From the NCBI GenBank assembly GCA_965248605.1, contig CBDFJV010000007.1, positions 1,612,001 through 1,676,000 on the forward strand: a stretch of 64,000 bases of DNA. Direction: 5' to 3'. This document shows positions 50,076 to 59,056 of the stretch, in pieces. Numbering within the stretch: the stretch's first letter is position 1; each line of letters starts with the position of its first letter. This stretch comes from CAUZJF01 sp965248605. Lineage in GTDB: Bacteria > Chloroflexota > Dehalococcoidia > Lucifugimonadales > CAUZJF01. The position numbers and the translations under genes are program-made. The notes under the pieces are model-generated. The model worked only from the letters and a program-made list of their open reading frames with translations, was not told the DNA's origin and did not search any database.

Positions 50076-51110
50076 TTGATACATCTTCTCTACGGGCAAG
50101 ACACTTTCAGCCGCCAAGAGGCTGTGACGGCCATCAAGAACGAGGCTGCGCCCGCTGAGCTCGGCGACGTGAACGTTAATGTGCTAAACGGCTCCCAGGT
50201 GACCTTCGAGGAGTTGGCCGCCACCTGCGACACGGTGCCGTTCCTGGCCGACAAGCGGCTGGTCGTAGTCGAGGGGTTGTTGTCGACCTTCGAGCGGGGC
50301 CCGTCGGCTCGCCCGCCCACCACCGAAGACACAAAGCCGGGTCTTGGGCCATGGGAGGGCCTTTCTGATTACCTCGACCGCGTTCCGGAAACCACGGAAC
50401 TCGTCTTCGTGGACGGTCAACTGGCCAACGGCAACCGCCTTCTGGCCGTAGTAAAGCCAAAAGCGCAGGTGCGAACGTTTCAGCAGCCTCGGGCCAGGGA
50501 GATAAGGCCCTGGATTCAACGCCGCGCGGACGCTGAGGGCATCGACATCGAGCCCCGCGCTGTCGACACGCTGGCCGATACCGCCGGTAGCGATCTCGGC
50601 GTGATCGTAAGCGAGCTACGCAAGCTCTCCCTGTACCGGGCCGGCGAGACGATAAGGCACGAGGACGTGCAAGAGCTGGTGCCCTATGCCCGGGAGGCCA
50701 GGATCTTCGACGCCGTGGACGCCGTCGTCGAAGGGAAGGTCGATGCGGCCCTCGACCTGGTCCATCGTCTGCTGCGGGGTGGGAGCCCGGTCCCGTTCAT
50801 ATTCGCTATGCTTGCGCGGCAGGTCAGGCTGCTAATACTGGCGAAGGACCTGAAGGCTGAAGGGGTGCCGGCCGCCGAGCACGGGAAGCGCCTGGGGATA
50901 TCCGGGTACCCACTACAGAAGACTCAGGACCAGGAGCGTCGCTTCACCTCGGAGCGACTCGTGGATATCCATAACAAGCTGCTTGAAGTCGATTTGAGCC
51001 TCAAGACGACGTCGGTCGACGATGGACTTATTCTCGACTTGCTCGTCGCCGAGATCGCTACCATGCCCGCCGGTCGGCGTGGAAGTCCACGAGAGGTAAG
51101 TCGTCGATGA
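50076..51110 (+). CDS. holA: DNA polymerase III delta subunit HolA
   Basis: This 344-residue clamp-loader subunit has the layout of HolA: an N-terminal Rossmann-like domain beginning IHLLYGQDTFSRQEAV with PFLADKRLVVVEGL, a central helical part with LADTAGSDLGVIVSELRKLSLY, and a C-terminal clamp-loader collar domain with FAMLARQVRLLILAKDL. The start is TTG 50076. Delta binds and opens the sliding clamp. It is the usual length for the family. Confidence 0.9.
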   Translation: MIHLLYGQDTFSRQEAVTAIKNEAAPAELGDVNVNVLNGSQVTFEELAATCDTVPFLADKRLVVVEGLLSTFERGPSARPPTTEDTKPGLGPWEGLSDYLDRVPETTELVFVDGQLANGNRLLAVVKPKAQVRTFQQPRAREIRPWIQRRADAEGIDIEPRAVDTLADTAGSDLGVIVSELRKLSLYRAGETIRHEDVQELVPYAREARIFDAVDAVVEGKVDAALDLVHRLLRGGSPVPFIFAMLARQVRLLILAKDLKAEGVPAAEHGKRLGISGYPLQKTQDQERRFTSERLVDIHNKLLEVDLSLKTTSVDDGLILDLLVAEIATMPAGRRGSPREVSRR

Positions 51111-51140
51111 GTCAATCGAAGCCAAGAACCCAGGATCACC

Positions 51141-52079
51141 ATGACTACTAGCAAAACGAAACGCGTGGCCGTGATCGGGGCCGGGCTCATGGGCCACGGG
51201 ATCGCCTTGGAGTTCGCTCTGGCCGGGCACGACGTGCGCCTGCATTCGCGAAACGAGGCGAGTCTGGGGAAGGGCATCGCCGGCATCCGCGACAGCCTCG
51301 AAAGGCTAGCCGCCTTGGGGGTGGTAGACCGCGATCGGGTAGAAGGCATTCCAGAGGCGATCGCGACGACCACGTCCTTGTCGCAAGCCGTCGATGGCGC
51401 CGTTGTAGTTGTCGAATCTGTGTACGAGGACCTGGCCCTTAAGCAGGACCTGTTCCGCGAGCTAGACGACCTCTGTCCCGAGCCAACCGTCCTTGCCAGC
51501 AACACGTCTAGCTTCATGCCGAGCGACCTGGCCGCCAGAACGACGCATCCCGAGCGTGTCGTGGTGGGACACTACATCAACCCGCCTTTCCTGGTCCCTC
51601 TCGTGGAGGTCGTGCCCAGCGCCCAGACCTCTTCCGAGACTGTCGAAACGCTGTGCGATATATTGAAAGGGATCGGCAAGGCGCCCATCGTCTTGAAACG
51701 GGAGGCGCCGGGGTTCGTCGCCAGCAGGCTCCAGGCTGCGTTGCTACGCGAGGCGCTATGGCTGGTCGACAACGGTGTAGCAACTCCGGGAGACGTGGAC
51801 ACAGTCATCAAGACAAGCCTCGGCCGCCGTTGGGCGGTCGCGGGGGTTTTCGAAGTGCTGGAGCTGGCGGGGTGGGACCTGATCCGAGCGGTCGCCAACG
51901 GACTTTTGCCGCACCTGGCCTCCTCGATCTCAGCGCCGACGCTGGACGGGATGGTCGAGGACGGCAACCTTGGCGCAAAGTCAGGTCAGGGTTTCTACGA
52001 GTGGACGCCCGAGTCGGCGGAGGCCCTCAGGCGCCGCATAGCCGAAGCGCTGGTCCAGATCGACTCGTGGTCGAAGTAG
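51141..52079 (+). CDS. 3-hydroxyacyl-CoA dehydrogenase family protein
   Basis: This 312-residue NAD-dependent dehydrogenase has the Rossmann motif VAVIGAGLMGHGIALEFALAG, LASNTSSFMPSDLAARTTHPERVVVGHYINPP (containing the Ser and His-Tyr-Ile-Asn-Pro motif in place of the usual His-Phe-Phe-Asn-Pro with catalytic His), and a C-terminal helical domain with APGFVASRLQAALLREAL and GAKSGQGFYEW. It oxidises 3-hydroxyacyl-CoA or a related 3-hydroxy acid. It stands 30 bases after holA and is followed by a TPP enzyme; the pair may belong to a degradative pathway but substrates are unknown. Confidence 0.88.
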   Translation: MTTSKTKRVAVIGAGLMGHGIALEFALAGHDVRLHSRNEASLGKGIAGIRDSLERLAALGVVDRDRVEGIPEAIATTTSLSQAVDGAVVVVESVYEDLALKQDLFRELDDLCPEPTVLASNTSSFMPSDLAARTTHPERVVVGHYINPPFLVPLVEVVPSAQTSSETVETLCDILKGIGKAPIVLKREAPGFVASRLQAALLREALWLVDNGVATPGDVDTVIKTSLGRRWAVAGVFEVLELAGWDLIRAVANGLLPHLASSISAPTLDGMVEDGNLGAKSGQGFYEWTPESAEALRRRIAEALVQIDSWSK

Positions 52080-52222
52080 TCACCCGTCGCGGCCTGCACT
52101 GGATTACGGCTTTCGCCAGAATGCCGGTTGCGTCGTCGTTTGACCACTGCGAATCCTCCCCGTATATTTAGCCTCCGGCCCTGGCCGGGACGTAGTCCTG
52201 AAAACCACTTCATGGAGCAATC

Positions 52223-53866
52223 ATGGACGGAAACACGGTAATCGCGAAGATCCTGAAGGCCGAAGGTGTTGAATGGATGGCGTGCTACCCGCACAACTCT
52301 CTGATCGACGTGGCCGCCAAGGAGGGCATTCGGCCGATCATCACCCGTCAGGAGCGCGCGGGCGTGAACATGGCCGACGGCTTCAGTCGGATCACGAACG
52401 GCAATACGATCGGCGTCTTTTGCATGCAGCGGGGCCCAGGCGCGGAGAACGCCTTCGGGGGCGTGGCCCAGGGATACGCAGACTCGGTGCCGTTTCTGCT
52501 GCTCCCGGGCGGCCACGGGCGCAGCCACATCGGTGTCCATCCCGCCTTCGACTCTTTCGAACACTACGGCGGAATCACCAAGTGGGCGGGCCACGTCAAC
52601 CTGGTCGAGCGCATCCCTGAGATGTTCCGGCGCGCCTTCAGCCAGCTCAAGCACGGCCGGCCGGGCCCAGTCCTGCTGGAGATCCCTGAAGACGTCCAGT
52701 CGGAAGAGTTCCCAGGGAGCTTCACGTACGAAACCATCACGCCGTACAAGTCCGCGGCCTCACATGAGGACGTGAGAGACCTGGTGCGCGCGCTGCTCGC
52801 GGCCACCTCTCCTGTGATCAACGCCGGGCAAGGCGTGCTATACGCCGAGGCTACGGACGACCTCGTCGAGTTCGCCGAGCTGACCAGCATCCCGGTGATG
52901 ACAACCCTCGCGGGCAAGAGCGCATTTCCAGAGGACCACCGACTGTCGCTGGGAACCGGGGCCAACAGCGGCACCCTCATGGTCGACCACTTCCTCAAGA
53001 AAACCGACTTCGTGCTCGGGATGGGCACCAGCTTCACCATGAGCGCTTTCAACGCGCCGATGCCCGCAGGCGCTACCCTGGCGCAATCGACCAGCTGCGC
53101 CGATGACGTTAACAAGGACTACCCGATCCACTTCGGCGCCATCGGCGACTCGAAGCTCGTCCTTCGGCAGATGATCGATGAGGTCAAACGCCAGGTTGGG
53201 GAGCACGGGCGCGGCGACGTCAGCGGGGTCGCCGACGAGATTGCCGACGTGAGGAAGGCCTTCATGGACGAATGGGGACCGAGGCTCAACTCCGACGAGG
53301 TGCCTCTGAGCCCCTACAGAGTCTTCACGGAGTTGGCGAGAGAACTCGGCCCCGCTAACTCGATCATCACCCACGACTCCGGATATCCGCGCGACCAGCT
53401 CGTGCCCTTCTGGGAGACCGTCACGCCGAGGGGCTACATCGGGTGGGGCAAGTCGACACAGCTAGGCTACGGGCTGGGTTTGGCGTTGGGCGCGAAGCTG
53501 GCTGCGCCGGACAAGCATGTGATCAACGTGATGGGCGATGCGGCCTTCGGCATGGCCGGCATGGACATCGAGACCGCCGCCAGGTCCGAGATTCCCATTA
53601 TGACCGTGGTCCTTAACAACGGCGTGATGACCCACTATCACGAGCACATGCCGTACGCCTCCGAGCGATGGGGCAGCAACAAGCTCTCGGGAGACTACTC
53701 CAAGGTGGCCGAGGCGCTGGGCGCCCACGCCGAGCGCGTGGAAACGCCCGACCAGATCGGGCCTTCGATCCGGAGGGCCGTCGAGGCGACCGCTTCCGGT
53801 AAGCCTGCCGTTCTGGAGATGATGACGAAAGAAGAAGAGGCGGTGCCGAAGTTCTGGCGTGAGTGA
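52223..53866 (+). CDS. Thiamine-diphosphate-dependent enzyme (acetolactate synthase / decarboxylase-like)
   Basis: This 547-residue protein has the three-domain layout of the acetolactate synthase superfamily: an N-terminal Pyr domain with VEWMACYPHNSLIDVAAKEG and the activating-Glu region RQERAGVNMADGFSR, a central domain (about 195-340), and a C-terminal TPP domain with MGDAAFGMAGMDIETAARSE and VVLNNGVMTH (the GD(x)25-30NN cofactor motif). The Pyr domain start resembles sulfopyruvate or phosphonopyruvate decarboxylases. The actual reaction cannot be named. It overlaps the Nudix gene by eight bases. Confidence 0.85.
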   Translation: MDGNTVIAKILKAEGVEWMACYPHNSLIDVAAKEGIRPIITRQERAGVNMADGFSRITNGNTIGVFCMQRGPGAENAFGGVAQGYADSVPFLLLPGGHGRSHIGVHPAFDSFEHYGGITKWAGHVNLVERIPEMFRRAFSQLKHGRPGPVLLEIPEDVQSEEFPGSFTYETITPYKSAASHEDVRDLVRALLAATSPVINAGQGVLYAEATDDLVEFAELTSIPVMTTLAGKSAFPEDHRLSLGTGANSGTLMVDHFLKKTDFVLGMGTSFTMSAFNAPMPAGATLAQSTSCADDVNKDYPIHFGAIGDSKLVLRQMIDEVKRQVGEHGRGDVSGVADEIADVRKAFMDEWGPRLNSDEVPLSPYRVFTELARELGPANSIITHDSGYPRDQLVPFWETVTPRGYIGWGKSTQLGYGLGLALGAKLAAPDKHVINVMGDAAFGMAGMDIETAARSEIPIMTVVLNNGVMTHYHEHMPYASERWGSNKLSGDYSKVAEALGAHAERVETPDQIGPSIRRAVEATASGKPAVLEMMTKEEEAVPKFWRE

Positions 53867-54344
53867 AGGAAGCTGGTACGAGCGTCCAGAGGGCACGCCC
53901 GAGCAGCTGGCCGCCGGCGGCGTGGTTGTGCGGCGTGATGGCGGGCGCGTCCTAGTCGCCTTTGCACGCGAGCAGGAGTTTCCGGAGCTCGTTCTGCCTA
54001 AAGGTCACGTCGACCCGGGCGAGACCATCGAAGTTGCCGCACGCCGCGAGATCGAAGAGGAGGTCGGGGTCTCGGACCTCCGGCTCATGGAGTCTCTCGG
54101 TGTACGCGAGCGTCTGAGTTTCAGTCGGGACGAATGGAAGGTGACCCACTACTTCCTGTACGAGACGTCGCAAGTAGATGCAACACCCACCGAAACCGAC
54201 CGGCACACGGAGATGTTCTGGTATCCGCTCGACGAACTGCCGGTCATGTTCTGGGAAGAGCAGCGAGATCTGCTCGAACGGAACCGGTCCCGCATAGAAA
54301 TGCTACTGAATATCCGGCAGTCTGACCAAAGCCAGCCTACTTGA
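53859..54344 (+). CDS. Nudix hydrolase
   Basis: This 161-residue protein has the complete Nudix box GHVDPGETIEVAARREIEEEVGV (GX5EX7REUXEEXGU), which binds metal and hydrolyses nucleoside diphosphates linked to another group. The preceding AAGGVVVRRDGGRVLVAF strand is standard. Its start overlaps the end of the TPP-enzyme gene, and its end overlaps the convergent epimerase gene by eight bases. Substrate is not predictable. Confidence 0.9.
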   Translation: MSEGSWYERPEGTPEQLAAGGVVVRRDGGRVLVAFAREQEFPELVLPKGHVDPGETIEVAARREIEEEVGVSDLRLMESLGVRERLSFSRDEWKVTHYFLYETSQVDATPTETDRHTEMFWYPLDELPVMFWEEQRDLLERNRSRIEMLLNIRQSDQSQPT

Positions 54345-55257
54345 GCCCGACCCTCCCCACACCTCCGGGCGCGTTGTCGCCCGTAATGAACCCCTTGATG
54401 TGGTGGGCGAACCTTACCTCCGAGTCGTCCTCGGGCTCGTAGCCCACGACGCGCCTCGCGTTGGACAGCGACCAGAACGCCCGCGTGTTGTCGCTGATGC
54501 AGTAGAAAATGTGCCACGGAATACCGTGCTCGTTGTCGATGTTCTCCGTCTCGATGGACTTGATCGTTAGCTGCGTAAGGTCGCGTGCGCTGAGGTAGCA
54601 CCCCAGCACTCGCTTGTACACCTGGGGATCGTTGCTGTAGTTCTCGGGGATGAGCTCCCTCGGGTGGCCGATCCTCAGCATGATCACGCCCATCTTGCGG
54701 CCGGGATTGAGTCCGGATAAGAGCCATTCCTGGCCGGAAGGTTGGACAAAGCTTGGGAACCCGCAGGCGAACAAATGGCCCATCGCCTCGAGGGAGATCT
54801 TGGCCCAGCCGTAGAAGTTGTCCGATAGCGGGTAAGTGTATGGCTCTACCACGTCCATCTTGCGGGTGTGGACCAGGTTGTGCTCGTACCAGTCGGCCGC
54901 GTGGTTGGACGTTCCGAAGACGACCCGCCGGACCCCTGCTTCGTACGAGGCCCTCAAGACATTGTACCCCATCTGGATGTTCAGCATCTCGTTCTTGAAG
55001 TGGTCGAGGGGCTCCCCTCGACGGGGCACATGGCCCATGTGCACGACCGAGTCCACGCCCTCGAAGAGATGCTGGTACTTGCTGCGGTCCGGATCTGTGA
55101 GCTCTACCAACTGAATCCCATCGACCTGATTCCCATCGACGTCTACTGTCTTGCTGTGCCCGATGAGCACCAGGTCGTAGCGCTCTCTAAGTCCGGGTAG
55201 GAACTGGGTCGCTACCATCCCGGCTGCGCCCGTAACTAAGACCTTCGGTCTCGCCAT
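54337..55257 (-). CDS. NAD-dependent epimerase/dehydratase (extended SDR)
   Basis: This roughly 306-residue protein starts at ATG 55257, preceded by aaagggggcagcg. The dinucleotide motif is KVLVTGAAGMVATQFLPGL, with Asp-Ser-Val-Val-His-Met-Gly-His for the second strand motif, FGTSNHAADWYE carrying the active Ser region and FYGWAKISLEAMG supplying Tyr-x3-Lys. Members interconvert or oxidise nucleotide-sugar or uronate substrates. A longer in-frame start at 55362 has no ribosome binding site. Confidence 0.88.
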   Translation of the reverse strand: MARPKVLVTGAAGMVATQFLPGLRERYDLVLIGHSKTVDVDGNQVDGIQLVELTDPDRSKYQHLFEGVDSVVHMGHVPRRGEPLDHFKNEMLNIQMGYNVLRASYEAGVRRVVFGTSNHAADWYEHNLVHTRKMDVVEPYTYPLSDNFYGWAKISLEAMGHLFACGFPSFVQPSGQEWLLSGLNPGRKMGVIMLRIGHPRELIPENYSNDPQVYKRVLGCYLSARDLTQLTIKSIETENIDNEHGIPWHIFYCISDNTRAFWSLSNARRVVGYEPEDDSEVRFAHHIKGFITGDNAPGGVGRVGLK

Positions 55258-55419
55258 CGCTGCCCCCTTTGCTCCCTTTGAAATGCGGGCACAATTGTAT
55301 CCCATTCGATACTGTTGGGAGCGCGCGCCTGGCGGCTCGACCAGAGTTCTAGCTGGTTCCATGCTGTACAGTATTGGCCTTGTCGCGCGGCCGTAACGGC
55401 CGTTAGCGCAGGGGCTTTC

Positions 55420-56553
55420 ATGACTCCGTCGCTGTCAGACGACCAGGCCAGGTTACTGCGCGTCCGCGCGCAACGCCTGGGACCACCGCGAACCGGACCT
55501 GGGCCAGACGTAGCCGAAGCCGTACGGGCCGTTTGCGGGGTGCAGGCGCAGGACCAGCTCTCCGCTTCGCTGGCCGTCCGAGTGCGAAGCTCTGGACCCA
55601 CGACGTCCGACGTTGAGAGGGCCATGCTGCTCGACCGTTCGGTGGTTCGCACATGGTGCATGCGAGGGACGCTCCACCTCTTAGCGATCGAGGACGTCGT
55701 GGGGCTCCTGCCGCTCATCGGTCCCGCTATGATTCGACGTAGCCGCGGACGCCTGGCCGAGCTCGGACTCGACGACGAAACGTGTGCCAAGAGGGTCCGC
55801 ATCATCCGTGAGGTGCTCGCCGACCTCGGACCTCTGACGCGGGCCGACCTGACCGAACAGCTGGCCGCGGGTGGACTCGCTCTGACCGGGCAGGCGCCGT
55901 ACCACCTTCTTCGACGAGCAGCCCTGGAAGCCGTGGTTTGCTACGGACCGCTCCAGCAGTCCGAGCCGACGTATGTGCTGCTAGATGAATGGTCGGGCGT
56001 CAGGCCCGACGGACATGGCGACGAACGCCAACTGGGGGAGCTTGCCCGCCGTTACCTCGACGCCTACGGCCCCGCGGGCCCTGAAGACCTCGCTACCTGG
56101 TCAGGACTTCCGATTCGCGAGGCCCGCAAGGCCTGGAAGCTAATCGAAGACGAGCTGGTCGAGACGCAAGTCGTCGAGCGCCCAGCGTGGGTGCCAGTGA
56201 GACGAGCAGAGGGGCTCGCTGGTCTGAAACAGACCACGCCATTGGTGAGCCTTCTACCCAGCTTTGACACGTATCTCCTCGGGTACGCCGACCGAGACCT
56301 CGCTGTGGCGCCGCAATACGGAAAGCGAGTCAATCGAGGGGGCGGTCTGATACGCCCGACGGTGCTCCTAGACGGTCGAGTCGCGGGCACCTGGAATAGC
56401 AAACAGACTCGCGGTGACGTGCAAACAGTCGTAACACCATTCGAGGAGCTATCGGCCGACGTTTTCGCACAGCTTGAAATCGAGGCGACCGACCTCGCTC
56501 GCTTCCTCGAGGTAGACGGCGAACTCATCGTGACTGAACCCTCGCCTGACTAG
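55420..56553 (+). CDS. AlkZ/YcaQ-type winged-helix protein (HTH_42)
   Basis: This 377-residue protein contains tandem winged helices and a beta-barrel as in the AlkZ superfamily. The motif VCGVQAQDQLSASLAVRVRS has Gln-Ala-Gln (residues 42-44), matching the catalytic (Q/H)-x-Q of DNA glycosylases that unhook bulky or crosslink lesions. Later family landmarks are RTWCMRGTLHLLAIED and SLLPSFDTYLLGYADRD (Asp-x2-Leu-x-Gly-Tyr). The Gln-x-Gln suggests it is catalytically competent. In antibiotic producers relatives give self-resistance; here there is no biosynthetic cluster, so general repair is more likely. ATG 55420 is chosen by family length. Confidence 0.8.
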   Translation: MTPSLSDDQARLLRVRAQRLGPPRTGPGPDVAEAVRAVCGVQAQDQLSASLAVRVRSSGPTTSDVERAMLLDRSVVRTWCMRGTLHLLAIEDVVGLLPLIGPAMIRRSRGRLAELGLDDETCAKRVRIIREVLADLGPLTRADLTEQLAAGGLALTGQAPYHLLRRAALEAVVCYGPLQQSEPTYVLLDEWSGVRPDGHGDERQLGELARRYLDAYGPAGPEDLATWSGLPIREARKAWKLIEDELVETQVVERPAWVPVRRAEGLAGLKQTTPLVSLLPSFDTYLLGYADRDLAVAPQYGKRVNRGGGLIRPTVLLDGRVAGTWNSKQTRGDVQTVVTPFEELSADVFAQLEIEATDLARFLEVDGELIVTEPSPD

Positions 56554-56910
56554 ACACCAATGGCAATGTACTTACCGACAGAGCGATAAAGCCGTTGCGG
56601 CTCGAGGGACCCGTTTGCTATATTAAAATCAAGAACCTTCACCTTGAGGATCAAGCTCGTACTCTAACTACAGGGGCTATCGAACGTGTTCTGATCGCTG
56701 ACTGCTTCGGGGTGACGAGCGTATGGCGATCTGATATACCATTCTAGAGTACTAGGGTGATGGTCCAGCCTGCACTTCCTCCGAGTCGCCAGGTGTCACT
56801 TGTCTGTCGCAGGAAGAAACGGTGAGCGTGGTGGATCTGGCAGAGCCGGCGTTCAGCAAGAGTAGCCTCGAGGGTATAGCAGTCGATTCCACGGGGTGGA
56901 CGGTGTGACG
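56554..56910. other. Intergenic region with 25-bp repeat
   Basis: No gene is visible. Bases 56625-56649 are repeated exactly at 58445-58469, on the other side of the lipoprotein gene. Read on the reverse strand both copies would encode Leu-Lys-Val-Lys-Val-Leu-Asp-Phe, so they may be gene remnants. Confidence 0.5.
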
Positions 56911-58305
56911 ATGGAGAAGGCGAGATACAGAGGGAGGACTCGGGCTGCCGTGCTGTCCGTCGTATTGCTACTTGCAGCGGCTATCGTCGGTTGCGGATGC
57001 GCTCGTTTCGGAGACTCAGATGAGGCTTCAACCCCAGCTGGCATTCGCGACTTCACCGTTCCTCCAGTTCGTGCCGGATGGGTCTTGGTCTTGAGGGACG
57101 GAGATCTGCGCCTGTTGGCCGGGCATTGGGAACGGCAGGTGACCAAGACGGGCGACTATTGGACGGGAGCACTGACAAGAGACGGAAGCGTGATCGGCCT
57201 GCGGCGGACGGACGGTGGACGTTCCAAGCTCGTGCGACTGAAGATCGACGAGAGCATGATCACCCAGACTGCCGAGTTTGAAGTGAACCTGGACCTCCCC
57301 GACGGTGGGCCTAGGCACGGCTATCTTGTGGCTTCCCCAGACGCCGAACATGTCCTCGTAAGCAATTTGCTCATTGGACTGAACAATGCGCGGCGCACAG
57401 AGCTGGTGCCCAGTGGTTGCTGCGACGTCTGGTCCCCGGACGGCAGCCATATTGCCTACCTCGTTCCGGGCGACGATTGGGACCCAGAGTCCCCTGCCGA
57501 GAGCCGTTTCGACCTCTGGGTGGCGGAAGTTGCGGGCGAAGCCGCTCCCCGGCGTCTCGCGACCGGCCTTATGGACTGGTTCGACATGTACGGGCGCTAT
57601 GCGGAGAGCATTTCTTGGTCAATGGATGGCAAGAGGATACTTGCGCTTTCGGCCAGGGACATAGAGAGGATCGAGAAAAGAGGACCCGGGTACACTATGT
57701 ATGGGCCGGTGAACAACCGACTCGTGTCGGTGGACCTGAAGACGGGAGAAGAGCTTGAGCTGGCGAACTCAATCGACCTGCATCGGCGGCTGAGGAGAGA
57801 GGCCGACACACTGGCGGAGCAAGTAGTCGTTTCGGCGGCGGCCACGCCCAGCGACGACGGGGCGGCTGCGTTCTTGGTAATGGACTATGAACGAGTCTAC
57901 GGGATAGGCCTGCTGGGTGCTGACCTTCGGCTGGACCAGTTGAAAGTTGAGGTCCTGCCGGGGCGGAGCGCGGTTAGGATGGGAGCGCCCGTCTGGTCTC
58001 CAAACGGAGCTCGATTGGCTTACTTTGGCTGGGATATGAGAGCTAGGATGCCCTTCATTGACATCCTCCACGTGGGAACTGGCGGGATCGACAGGGTCTG
58101 GGAGTCGACGGAGTACCGGAAGCCCGGCCACTGGGATTTGTCACCAGACGGCGAGTGGGTCTGGATTGTCGTGTCTACGTATCACGCCGACGACCCAAGA
58201 ACTACGCGCGACCTAAGTTTGGTGGCCAGCGTGGATCAACCAGGGCACGTCGAGTCCATACCTGGCATCATCCTCGACTGGTGCTGCACCAATCGGAAGA
58301 ACTGA
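56911..58305 (+). CDS. Lipoprotein with WD40-like (PD40) propeller
   Basis: This is a 464-residue protein from ATG 56911; GTGs at 56896 and 56905 are alternatives. The signal peptide ends with LLLAAAIVGCGC, a lipobox with Cys near residue 29. The rest has propeller blades with WSPDGSHIAYLVPGDD, ISWSMDGKRILALSARD, VWSPNGARLAYFGWDMR and WDLSPDGEWVWIVVST, typical of TolB-like PD40 repeats. It is probably an extracytoplasmic lipoprotein with a binding or scaffold role. No operon partner is evident, and both flanks are gene-poor. Confidence 0.75.
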   Translation: MEKARYRGRTRAAVLSVVLLLAAAIVGCGCARFGDSDEASTPAGIRDFTVPPVRAGWVLVLRDGDLRLLAGHWERQVTKTGDYWTGALTRDGSVIGLRRTDGGRSKLVRLKIDESMITQTAEFEVNLDLPDGGPRHGYLVASPDAEHVLVSNLLIGLNNARRTELVPSGCCDVWSPDGSHIAYLVPGDDWDPESPAESRFDLWVAEVAGEAAPRRLATGLMDWFDMYGRYAESISWSMDGKRILALSARDIERIEKRGPGYTMYGPVNNRLVSVDLKTGEELELANSIDLHRRLRREADTLAEQVVVSAAATPSDDGAAAFLVMDYERVYGIGLLGADLRLDQLKVEVLPGRSAVRMGAPVWSPNGARLAYFGWDMRARMPFIDILHVGTGGIDRVWESTEYRKPGHWDLSPDGEWVWIVVSTYHADDPRTTRDLSLVASVDQPGHVESIPGIILDWCCTNRKN

Positions 58306-59056
58306 CGCTTGCTCGTCATTGCCGGAGATCGTAGTACACGCACTTGTGAGGCGTCAGTGGGCCGTGTGTCCTGGCTCAAGGCAACACTATAGCCCCCGCC
58401 CATCTCCCGTAACTGCGGGTGAAGCTGTACCCACCAAACTGGACAAAATCAAGAACCTTCACCTTGAGGTTCATTCTCGATCTGTAGTCGATGCTTGGTC
58501 CCACACCGTAGATGAGAGGCTCGACTCTCTCTGTGCCGGCATCCTTGCCTTCGTTGTCTAGTAGCCGACGCATCGCTCGGCAAAGACGTACGTGGGCTGC
58601 TGGCGTCCTCACCCAACTCATGACGGGTCCCCTGAAGTGAGTCCGGAAGGGGCCTGCGATTCGCCGGGCTTCTCCGTCTTGCACCGGATCACCAGCCAGC
58701 CTCGGGAACCACCCCGTCTGACAACGACCGAAAACTCAAAGACCAGGTCGTACTTCGACAGGTCGTATCCCGATTGGTTTGGCGTGTCGGGGGCGATGTC
58801 TAGCCTGAGCGCCACTCACCAGTTGAGGTTGGAGAGCTACGAAAGGGCGGACGCTTCAACGTTGATTCCCTCGTAAAAACCCGTTTTGAGGAAGTTCCAG
58901 CGCTTTAGCACATCTGAGCGCTACCGTATGTTGGGGTAGTACACGGAACAGAGACTGTATATTGTACCCAGGCAAGGGCACGGTTGTTCTAATTCGGCCT
59001 GCACAGACTTTTTACGAGAGAATCAACGTTGACTTCAGTAATGCTGGAGATGGTAC
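58306..59056. other. Gene-poor region with remnants and repeats
   Basis: No convincing intact gene. Reverse-strand readings such as SKYDLVFEFSVVVRRGG near 58750 and NLKVKVLDFVQFGG near 58460 look like fragments of coding sequence. The 25-base repeat (58445-58469) and the 15-mer shared with 11538-11552 (at 58980-58994) lie here. Confidence 0.45.
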
